A DNA stretch of 5,984 nucleotides, taken from NCBI GenBank assembly GCA_017414585.1, contig JAFQLN010000224.1:1-5984 (forward strand). The letters run 5' to 3'. A program made the translations under genes and the position numbers. This document shows, piece by piece, positions 1-5,626 of the stretch (position 1 is the stretch's first letter; each line of letters opens with the position of its first letter). The notes beneath the pieces were generated by a model. It ran no database searches. It was not told where the DNA came from and saw nothing but the letters and a program-made list of their open reading frames with translations. The DNA is from Clostridia bacterium. Its GTDB lineage: Bacteria; Bacillota_A; Clostridia; Oscillospirales; CAG-272.

Positions 1-1
1 A

Positions 2-473
2 ATAACAAAAAATGACTATAACTCGCTACTTCCGCTCCAGCGTGAAATTGCCGCGCTTCATGTATGCGGACGCCCTAATCGTTTCCTGTGGACACATCAA
101 TTTCTCTCCGGATCGGTTTGACGAATTTCTTTCAAACGGCAATTCTCTCGGACTTCTTGCTGAAGAAAACGGAAAAACTGTCGGATTTGTCTTTGCTTAT
201 ATACGTGAAATAATCAATCATCCGGTACTTACTGACAGCAGAATTCTGTATATTGATGATCTCTGCGTTCTTTCGCAAAACAAAGGCAGCGGCATCGGAA
301 GTATGCTGATGGATGCCTGTACAAACTTTGCACAGAGAAAAGACTGCAGCAGAATTCTGCTCGATGTACATACATTCAACCGGGATGCGATCGCGTTCTA
401 TGAAAAAATCGGTTTTGCACCGCGAAAAATCCAGATGGAAATGCATATGAAAGAAACAGGAGAACAATCATGA
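2..473 (+). CDS. GNAT N-acetyltransferase, 5'-partial with apparent frameshift
   Basis: This is an acetyl-CoA-dependent N-acetyltransferase of the GNAT fold; the acceptor is unknown. The open frame from the ATG at 12 gives 153 residues. It contains strand 4 (ILYIDDLCV, 78-86), the acetyl-CoA loop Q89-N-K-G-S-G94, and the C-terminal signature FNRDAIAFYEKIGF (122-135). Its first 25 or so residues do not resemble a GNAT and no Shine-Dalgarno precedes that ATG. The frame with codons starting at 2, 5, 8 and 14 reads ITKNDYNSLLPLQREIAALH and then VCGRPNRF (to base 85), which is the typical first helix of this subfamily (compare LHxxxRPDxF). The real gene therefore probably starts left of the window and changes frame between about 83 and 104. 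It overlaps the next gene by 4 bases (ATGA), which suggests translational coupling. The GNAT assignment is firm; whether the frameshift is a mutation or a sequence error cannot be decided here. Confidence 0.8.
83..104 (+). other. Apparent +1 frameshift site in the GNAT gene
   Basis: Upstream of this interval the GNAT-like peptide is read in the frame of base 14; that frame stops at TGA 119-121. Downstream it is read in the frame of base 12 (HINFSPDRFDEFL onward, from base 93). Removing one base, for example A92, joins them as RPNRFLW-HINFSPDRF, which matches the spacing of related GNATs between the RPDxF motif and the next strand. The exact base is undetermined. No obvious homopolymer or classic slippery heptamer is present, so programmed frameshifting is less likely than mutation or error. 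Confidence 0.6.
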
Positions 474-1585
474 TGAACGGAAGGGGCACACAGACCATCC
501 GCACGCCACGGCTGACTCTGCGCAGATTTGAACCGGATGATGCGGCGGCGATGTACAGAAACTGGGCAGGAGATGAGAAAACGGTAAAGTATCTTTCATG
601 GGATATCCACGAATCAGAAAACCTCACACGTGCCCTGCTCACACAGTGGAGTGAAAACTACAAATCCTCGGAATACTATAACTGGGCGATGGAATATGAA
701 GGAGAAGTCATCGGAAACATCTCGATTGTCCGGCAGTCAAAGAACTATTACGATTTCATGGAATTCGGTTACTGCATGGGCTCGTGTTGGTGGGGACGCG
801 GACTGATGAGCGAGGGCGTATCCGCGGCTGTCGATTATCTTTTCCGCACAGCTGCTGTCAGCCGCCTCGTCATCCGCTACGCTGCTGAAAACACTGCTTC
901 CGGCAGAGTTGCCGAAAAATGCGGCTTTACCCGGGAAGGCGTCGAACGGGGTACATATCTTGCCCGTGACGGACGGCATCTTGATCTGGTGGTTACTTCA
1001 CTTCTGCGCAGTGAATGGCAGCAGCGCGGAACCCGGGATCGGATTGTTCTTCATACACCGCGGCTGATCCTGTGTCCGCTCACAAGGAAGGATTACGATG
1101 CAGTCCGTGCGTATGCCTGTGATCCGGACAATATGAAATTCATGTACCGTGGGTGCATGAACGAAAAGGCTGTCCGGGATTTTCTCCTGTCATGCGAACG
1201 AAACTGGGCACTCGATGAACCGGACATTCTCGAATTTGCCGTTGTCCTTCGTGAGAATGAAAAGGTCATCGGCAATCTCGGTTTCTCCGGCAGAGAAGAC
1301 GGTTTTGTATGGTGGATCCTCCATCCGGCGTATCACAGGCAGGGATATGCATCGGAAGCTGCCGCGGTGCTTTTTGATTATGCGTTCCGCGAACGGAAAC
1401 CGAGACGCATCAATACAACCTGCGACTGCGAAAACACCGCCTCATGGAAGCTGATGGAAAAACTTGGCATGGTACGGGAGGGAATATCGAGAAAAGCGCG
1501 TCCGAACGGTCACGATGAACTTGTTTATTCCATCCTGCGTGAAGAATGGGAAGAGGCACACAGCGGAACTTCAATCGTCCGCTGA
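470..1585 (+). CDS. Tandem-domain GNAT acetyltransferase (two RimJ/RimL-like domains)
   Basis: This 371-residue protein carries two complete Acetyltransf_3-type GNAT domains in a row, about residues 8-183 and 191-361, joined by a linker of about 7 residues. Each starts with the family's TPRL motif (RTPRLTLRRF at 11-20; HTPRLILCPL at 195-204). Each has an acetyl-CoA loop (WWGRGLMSEG, 107-116; YHRQGYASEA, 288-297) and the ENTAS...EK(C/L)G(F/M) signature (140-153; 321-334). RimJ/RimL-like domains are usually single and about 170-190 residues, so this is a fusion or internal duplication. The domains are clearly diverged from each other, so the duplication is not recent. Relatives acetylate ribosomal protein N-termini, antibiotics or small amines; the substrate cannot be read from sequence. 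AGGAG at 458-462 precedes ATG 470 by 7 bases; a second ATG at 473 is also possible. The gene overlaps the upstream GNAT gene by 4 bases. Confidence 0.9.
   Translation: MMNGRGTQTIRTPRLTLRRFEPDDAAAMYRNWAGDEKTVKYLSWDIHESENLTRALLTQWSENYKSSEYYNWAMEYEGEVIGNISIVRQSKNYYDFMEFGYCMGSCWWGRGLMSEGVSAAVDYLFRTAAVSRLVIRYAAENTASGRVAEKCGFTREGVERGTYLARDGRHLDLVVTSLLRSEWQQRGTRDRIVLHTPRLILCPLTRKDYDAVRAYACDPDNMKFMYRGCMNEKAVRDFLLSCERNWALDEPDILEFAVVLRENEKVIGNLGFSGREDGFVWWILHPAYHRQGYASEAAAVLFDYAFRERKPRRINTTCDCENTASWKLMEKLGMVREGISRKARPNGHDELVYSILREEWEEAHSGTSIVR
1561..1584 (+). other. Inverted repeat at the end of the tandem GNAT gene
   Basis: CAGCGGA (1561-1567) and TCCGCTG (1578-1584) form a perfect 7-bp stem with a 10-base loop that overlaps the stop codon. 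No T-tract follows, so it does not fit an intrinsic terminator. It may slow 3'-end decay of the upstream transcript or be chance. Confidence 0.35.
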
Positions 1586-1611
1586 CCACGCCTTATGCCA
1601 CGTTAGGACAA

Positions 1612-1632
1612 CTGTTCGGTCAGGATGAACAG
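1612..1632 (+). other. Inverted repeat CTGTTC-N9-GAACAG upstream of the asnB promoter
   Basis: CTGTTC (1612-1617) and GAACAG (1627-1632) are perfect 6-bp arms around a 9-base spacer, about 40 bases upstream of the putative -35 region. There is no T-tract after it, so a terminator is unlikely. The symmetric arms and position would fit a dimeric regulator's operator, but a match of this size can arise by chance. Confidence 0.3.
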
Positions 1633-1673
1633 GATAAATCTGCACAACTTCAAAAAAATTCTTACATTGTATA

Positions 1674-1707
1674 TTTATTTATGCCAAGTTTTATGATATA
1701 ATATAAT
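1674..1707 (+). promoter_or_regulatory. Sigma-A type promoter with extended -10, driving asnB-aslA-racD-murE
   Basis: A consensus TATAAT lies at 1697-1702 with the extended element TG at 1694-1695 (TGATATAAT). A second overlapping TATAAT lies at 1702-1707. The -35 is weak (TTTATT at 1674-1679, 17-base spacer), which the extended -10 can offset. Transcription would start near 1709-1714 and leave a 5' leader of about 40-45 bases before the asnB start. No other promoter of similar quality was noticed before the next three genes. Confidence 0.7.
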
Positions 1708-1731
1708 AATGTAATTGATTTTTATAAACTC

Positions 1732-1746
1732 AGTACGAAAGGTACT
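1732..1746 (+). promoter_or_regulatory. asnB ribosome binding site in the loop of a small hairpin
   Basis: AGTAC (1732-1736) and GTACT (1742-1746) are perfect 5-bp arms around the loop GAAAG. The Shine-Dalgarno GAAAGG (1737-1742) lies in that loop and at the stem edge, about 11 bases before ATG 1754. The Shine-Dalgarno supports the start at 1754; the hairpin is short and its regulatory role is uncertain. Confidence 0.45.
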
Positions 1747-1753
1747 TTCCATT

Positions 1754-3595
1754 ATGTGCGGTTTTATCGGCTTTACAGGAATTATCGACCATCGTGAGGA
1801 TGTTATCCGCCGGATGGCAGACAGAATTATCCACCGCGGCCCGGATTCCGACGGTTATCATATCAGCGGAGAAAACAATGGCGACGCCATCACGCTCGGT
1901 TTCCGCCGGCTTTCGATCATCGACCTCTCCGACGGTTCCCAGCCCATGTACAACGAAGACGGTTCCGTCGTCATCGTTTACAACGGGGAGGTTTACAATT
2001 TCATACAGGTGCGTGACGAACTGATCGCAAACGGTCATGTTTTCAAAACACGCTGCGACACGGAAACACTCGTCCACGGTTATGAAGAATGGGGCGAACA
2101 GCTTGCCTCGAAGCTGCGTGGGATGTTTGCTTTTGTCATCTGGGACAAAAAAACAGCGACCCTGTACGGTGCCCGCGACCCGTTCGGCATCAAGCCGTTC
2201 TACTATTCTGTTCTTCCAGACGGAAACATCCTCTTCGGCTCGGAAATCAAGTCGTTTTTAGAACATCCCGCATTCACGCCCCGGGTCAACGAGAATTCCC
2301 TCCGTGCCTATCTGACTTTCCAGTACTCCTCGCAGGAAGAAACCTTCTTCAAGGATACTTTCAAGCTCCCGCCGGCACATTATTTTGTCCTGAAAAACGG
2401 AAACATGACGAAAACGCGCTACTGGGATGTGGATTTTTCAAAGAAGACTTCCCTCTCCTATGATGAATGCGTAGAACAGCTCGACGCACGGGTACATGAA
2501 TCCGTTGCCGCCCACCGCATCAGCGATGTCAAGGTCGGTTCATTCCTCTCCGGCGGCGTGGATTCCTCCTATATCACCGCAACCCTCATGCCGAACGACA
2601 CGTTCTCGGTAGGCTTCAATTATGAGAAATTTGACGAAACCAGTGAAGCCAAGGAGCTTTCCGAACGTCTTGGCGTACAGAACTATCTGAAGCATCTCAC
2701 AGCCGACGAATGCTTCGATGCCTTTGCAAAAATTCAGTACCACATGGATGAACCGCAGTCCAATCCTTCTTCCGTACCGCTGTATTTCCTGTCTCAGCTT
2801 GCGGCACAGCACGTTACGGTTGTTCTTTCCGGTGAAGGCGCGGACGAAATCTGGGCGGGCTATGAAGAATACGACGTCCGCGGACTTTCTGCAAAGTACA
2901 GAAAAGTTCCGGGTTTCCTCCGCCGTGGGGCTGCAGGCATTGCAAAGCATCTGCCTTACTTCAAGGGACACGATTTCATCATCAAAAACAGCGGCAGACC
3001 CGAAGATCATTTCATCGGACAGGCGCTTGTATTCCCCGAAAAAGAAGCGGCTGCCATCCTTCGCGGCAAATACCAAAAAGGTCCGTCCGTCAGCGACATC
3101 ACATCGCCGATCTACGCACGCACAAAGGGACTGACGGAACTGGAAAAAAAGCAGTATCTCGATCTCAATCTCTGGCTGCCCGGCGATATTCTCCTGAAAG
3201 CCGACAAAATGTCGATGGCGCATTCGCTGGAACTCCGCGTGCCGTATCTGGACAAAATCGTCATGGAAGAAGCGCAGATGCTTCCGTCCTCGTATAAAAT
3301 CGACGGAAAGGACACCAAAGCCGTTCTTCGTACAGCAGCAAACAAAACGCTTCCCGATGCATGGGCACACAGACCGAAGAAGGGCTTCCCCGTGCCGATC
3401 CGTCAGTGGCTCCGCGAAGACAAGTATTACGGCATGGTCAGAGATGCCTTCTCCTCCGATGCGGCTGCGGAATATTTCAACGCCGATATGCTCTCAAAGC
3501 TGCTCGAGGATCACAAATCCGGTGCGGCAAACAACCAGAGAAAAATCTGGACGGCGTACACCTTCCTCACCTGGCACAAGCAGTTCATGGAATAA
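1754..3595 (+). CDS. asnB: Glutamine-hydrolysing asparagine synthase homologue, probable peptidoglycan D-Asp amidase (AsnH-like)
   Basis: This 613-residue protein is full length for the family. The N-terminal class II glutamine amidotransferase domain (about 2-190) has nucleophile Cys2 straight after Met1, the FRRLSIIDLSDGSQPM glutamine-site segment (50-65), YNGE (76-79) and CDTE (101-104). The C-terminal ATP-pyrophosphatase domain has the PP-loop SGGVDSS (266-272), SGEGADE (359-365) and LELRVPYLD (492-500). It hydrolyses glutamine, activates a carboxylate as the acyl-AMP, and transfers ammonia. Classic AsnB makes free Asn, but homologues amidate peptidoglycan: AsnH acts on cross-bridge D-Asp in Lactococcus, and AsnB/LtsA homologues act on meso-diaminopimelate. 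Leading an operon with a D-Asp ligase and a racemase favours the AsnH-like role; this is inference, and ordinary Asn synthesis remains possible. The ATG at 1754 is chosen because Cys must be residue 2 after Met removal and GAAAGG precedes it; the frame extends to a TTG at 1715, but that would bury Cys2. Confidence 0.93.
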   Translation: MCGFIGFTGIIDHREDVIRRMADRIIHRGPDSDGYHISGENNGDAITLGFRRLSIIDLSDGSQPMYNEDGSVVIVYNGEVYNFIQVRDELIANGHVFKTRCDTETLVHGYEEWGEQLASKLRGMFAFVIWDKKTATLYGARDPFGIKPFYYSVLPDGNILFGSEIKSFLEHPAFTPRVNENSLRAYLTFQYSSQEETFFKDTFKLPPAHYFVLKNGNMTKTRYWDVDFSKKTSLSYDECVEQLDARVHESVAAHRISDVKVGSFLSGGVDSSYITATLMPNDTFSVGFNYEKFDETSEAKELSERLGVQNYLKHLTADECFDAFAKIQYHMDEPQSNPSSVPLYFLSQLAAQHVTVVLSGEGADEIWAGYEEYDVRGLSAKYRKVPGFLRRGAAGIAKHLPYFKGHDFIIKNSGRPEDHFIGQALVFPEKEAAAILRGKYQKGPSVSDITSPIYARTKGLTELEKKQYLDLNLWLPGDILLKADKMSMAHSLELRVPYLDKIVMEEAQMLPSSYKIDGKDTKAVLRTAANKTLPDAWAHRPKKGFPVPIRQWLREDKYYGMVRDAFSSDAAAEYFNADMLSKLLEDHKSGAANNQRKIWTAYTFLTWHKQFME

Positions 3596-3613
3596 GATTC
3601 CATTTCATCAATC

Positions 3614-3617
3614 GAGG
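3614..3617 (+). promoter_or_regulatory. Ribosome binding site fixing the aslA start
   Basis: GAGG lies 7 bases before ATG 3625. The same frame is open back to about 3361 inside asnB, but the family-like sequence begins only at this ATG, so the site decides the start. Confidence 0.7.
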
Positions 3618-3624
3618 TTTCATC

Positions 3625-4857
3625 ATGGATAAACAAATCACGCCCGTTCTTCTGGGAGCGGACCTCAACTGTTACAATGTAGCGCGTGCGTTCCACGAAC
3701 AGTACGGCGTCAAGTCCTACGCATTCGGACGCTACGCAGTATCGGCTACCAAATATTCTAAAATCATTCATTTCAGAAGCATTCCCGACATTGACAAAGA
3801 CGAAGTCATGCTCGACACCCTTCATCGGTTTGCGGATGCGCATATCGGAGACAAACTCATTCTGTTCGGATGCACGGACGACTATGCCGCGATGATCATC
3901 CGCAACCGGGACGAGCTGTCCGACTACATTATTCCTTATCCGGGGGAAGAAATGCTGACTACTGTTGCGAAAAAAGCATCGTTCTACGAAACCTGTGAAA
4001 AGTACGGCATTCCTTATCCGGGCACGGTCATTCTCTCCGGCAAAACAGCAAAGTCTGAGCTGACGGAAGACAAACTCGGATTCGCCTATCCGATCATTGT
4101 CAAGCCTTCGTCCAGTGCGGACTACTGGAAGCATGAGTTTTCCGGCATGAAAAAAGTATACACCGCGTCCTCTCCCGAAGAAGCGGAAGCGATTCTTAAC
4201 GAAATCTATTCGGCAGGTTATCCCGACAAGATGATTCTGCAGGAAATGATCGACGGCGGTGACTCGCAGATGCGTGTATTCACGACCTTCTCCGACCACA
4301 CAGGAAAAGTCCGCGCGATGTGTCTCGGGCACACGATGCTTGAAGAACACACGCCGAAGGGTCTCGGCAATCATGCGGCAATCGTGACGGAACCGGTTTC
4401 TTCCCTGCCCGTTGCCGAAAAAATCAAAGATATGCTCGAAGCGATGCACTACACGGGTTTTGCAAACTTCGACATCAAGCTGCGCGAAGGTACTTCGGAC
4501 GATTTCCGCGTTTTTGAAATCAATCTCCGGCAGGGACGAAGCAATTTCTATCTGACCGCATCCGGACTCAATGTCGGCAAACTGGCAGCGGAAGTTTTTG
4601 AATCCGAAGGCAGTGACTGCATCCGTGTGGAAAAATCCGTTTTCTGGCATCATATCCCGCGCTCTACCGCATACAAATACACAGAGGACAGAGCACTTGC
4701 CGCGAAAGCCAAAGAGCTTGACCGTGCAGGGCTTGAATCGTCTTCGGTCTGGTACAAACCGGATCTCTGTCTCAATCCGCTTCGCTTTATCTGTGTTGCG
4801 GAACAGCTCAGACGTCAGAAAAACAAGTTTAAAATCTATTATCCCAAAAAACCGTAA
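3625..4857 (+). CDS. aslA: ATP-grasp D-aspartate ligase of peptidoglycan cross-bridge synthesis (Asl-like)
   Basis: This is a 410-residue ATP-grasp enzyme. The N-terminal nucleotide-binding-like domain (1-110) opens PVLLGADLNCYNVARAFHEQ (7-26), as I recall for Enterococcus faecium Asl(fm). The ATP-grasp core has YPIIVKPSSS (155-164, with ATP-binding Lys160), the hinge strand MILQEMIDGGDSQMRV (203-218), and the metal-binding FEINLRQGRSNFY (297-309, with Glu298 and Asn300). A basic C-terminal tail (about 395-410) follows. Asl enzymes (EC 6.3.1.12) use ATP to activate the beta-carboxylate of D-Asp and join it to the lysine side chain of UDP-MurNAc-pentapeptide, making the branch used for cross-linking. 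The gene starts 29 bases after asnB, and a D-Asp-producing racemase follows 32 bases later, which is strong support. Related ATP-grasp carboxylate-amine ligases of other specificity exist, so the D-Asp substrate is inferred. Confidence 0.85.
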   Translation: MDKQITPVLLGADLNCYNVARAFHEQYGVKSYAFGRYAVSATKYSKIIHFRSIPDIDKDEVMLDTLHRFADAHIGDKLILFGCTDDYAAMIIRNRDELSDYIIPYPGEEMLTTVAKKASFYETCEKYGIPYPGTVILSGKTAKSELTEDKLGFAYPIIVKPSSSADYWKHEFSGMKKVYTASSPEEAEAILNEIYSAGYPDKMILQEMIDGGDSQMRVFTTFSDHTGKVRAMCLGHTMLEEHTPKGLGNHAAIVTEPVSSLPVAEKIKDMLEAMHYTGFANFDIKLREGTSDDFRVFEINLRQGRSNFYLTASGLNVGKLAAEVFESEGSDCIRVEKSVFWHHIPRSTAYKYTEDRALAAKAKELDRAGLESSSVWYKPDLCLNPLRFICVAEQLRRQKNKFKIYYPKKP

Positions 4858-4861
4858 AATT

Positions 4862-4873
4862 CCCCGGTCGGGG
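4862..4873 (+). other. Short GC hairpin between aslA and racD
   Basis: CCCCG and CGGGG flank a GT dinucleotide, in practice a 4-bp GC stem with a GGTC tetraloop, just upstream of the racD Shine-Dalgarno. No T-tract follows, so it is not a terminator. It could tune racD translation or mark a processing point; it may also be chance. Confidence 0.3.
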
Positions 4874-4889
4874 CATAAGAGGTGAAACG

Positions 4890-5624
4890 ATGGAACAGAA
4901 AAGGCAGCTTCTCGGGATTATCGGCGGACTCGGTCCCATGTCCAGCGCATATTTTTATGAGCTGATCACCGATCATACCAAAGCATCGCGCGATCAGGAA
5001 CACATGGATATCATCCTATCGAGCCGTGCAACCACGCCAGACCGCACCGACTATATTCTGGGAAAAAGCAGTGACAGTCCTCTGCCCGCCATGATTGCCG
5101 ATGCCCGATCGCTCGAAAACTACGGCGCGACCGCAATTGTTATTCCCTGCAACACTGCGCATTATTTCATCGAAGAAGTGCGCAAATCCGTTTCCGTCCC
5201 CATGCCGAGCATTATTACGGAAACCGTCCGGCATATTAAGAAATGCGGCTATGCAAAGGCGGCTGTCCTTGCTACGGCAGGTACAATTTCCACTGAAACC
5301 TACCAGCGTGAACTGACTGCTTTCGGGCTTGATTATATGATCCCCGATGAAAACGGACGAGAAAAACTGATGGACATTATTTACAGCGATGTCAAACGCG
5401 GCGTCATCCCGCCGAAAGAAAAGCTGTACGCAGTGACGGACCCGATGTTTGCGTCCGGATGTGACTGCGCGATTCTCGGATGCACCGAACTTTCCCTTAT
5501 CGGCAGACAGATGCACGACGAACGCTTTGTTGATTCTCTGGAAACGCTCGCCGCCTGTGCCATCCGTCTGATGGGACACGAAATCACCGGTTTTGCCCCA
5601 AGTTTTTCAATCACTGAGGAATAA
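4890..5624 (+). CDS. racD: Aspartate/glutamate racemase, probable D-Asp supplier
   Basis: This 244-residue protein is a cofactor-independent amino acid racemase of the Asp/Glu/hydantoin superfamily. It has the N-terminal GIIGGLGPMSS substrate-binding loop (9-19) and both catalytic cysteines of the two-base mechanism: Cys87 in PCNTAH (86-91) and Cys198 in GCTEL (197-201). Proteins of this size and motif set interconvert L- and D-aspartate; some relatives act on other amino acids, and MurI glutamate racemases are more distant. Its place directly after an Asl-like D-Asp ligase points to making cytoplasmic D-Asp for cell-wall synthesis, as with the racemase next to Asl(fm) in E. faecium and RacD in L. 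lactis. A strong AGAGGTGA site at 4878-4885 precedes the ATG. The stop is 2 bases before murE, so the two are likely translationally coupled. Confidence 0.9.
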   Translation: MEQKRQLLGIIGGLGPMSSAYFYELITDHTKASRDQEHMDIILSSRATTPDRTDYILGKSSDSPLPAMIADARSLENYGATAIVIPCNTAHYFIEEVRKSVSVPMPSIITETVRHIKKCGYAKAAVLATAGTISTETYQRELTAFGLDYMIPDENGREKLMDIIYSDVKRGVIPPKEKLYAVTDPMFASGCDCAILGCTELSLIGRQMHDERFVDSLETLAACAIRLMGHEITGFAPSFSITEE

Positions 5625-5626
5625 TT

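Larger units (their letters stand above)
1586..1753. other. Intergenic region between the GNAT genes and the cell-wall operon
   Basis: This gap of 168 bases separates the acetyltransferase genes from the asnB-led operon. Its first half has base composition like the genes and holds a 21-base inverted repeat. Its second half, from about 1650, is strongly AT-rich and holds a promoter and a leader of about 45 bases. No convincing rho-independent terminator for the GNAT genes was found, so some read-through into the operon is possible. Confidence 0.7.

Noticed and set aside
1546..1701. A 51-codon plus-strand open frame after the tandem GNAT gene
   Set aside because: It has no clear ribosome binding site, overlaps the GNAT 3' end and the promoter, and shows no recognisable family; its Thr-Pro-Tyr/Gln-rich middle looks protein-like but may be chance.
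1715..1753. TTG start giving asnB 13 extra residues
   Set aside because: It lies next to the -10 element, and Cys must follow the initiator Met to act as the N-terminal nucleophile.
2540..3370. A 276-residue open frame on the minus strand opposite asnB
   Set aside because: It is antisense to the conserved synthase domain, has no recognisable motif, and its composition matches a shadow of the sense codons.
3361..3624. N-terminal extension of the ligase gene back into asnB
   Set aside because: The extra residues are Arg-rich, unlike the family, and overlap the conserved asnB C-terminus; a good Shine-Dalgarno sits right before ATG 3625.
3511..4653. A 380-residue open frame on the minus strand opposite the ligase gene
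   Set aside because: It lies wholly antisense to the well-supported aslA and the end of asnB, resembles no family I recognise, and has Arg/Phe/Val-rich composition typical of a mirrored coding frame.
4862..4873. Rho-independent terminator between aslA and racD
   Set aside because: The GC stem is only 4-5 bp and is followed by a ribosome binding site rather than a T-tract, so it is listed only as a short hairpin.
4571..4885. A 104-residue plus-strand open frame over the end of the ligase gene
   Set aside because: It is an out-of-frame reading of the ligase C-terminus with a basic, low-complexity composition and no family resemblance.
4890..5624. Glutamate racemase MurI instead of aspartate racemase
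   Set aside because: The GGLGPMSS opening, PCNTAH and GCTEL pattern and the 244-residue length fit the aspartate racemase branch, and the D-Asp ligase neighbour supports it.
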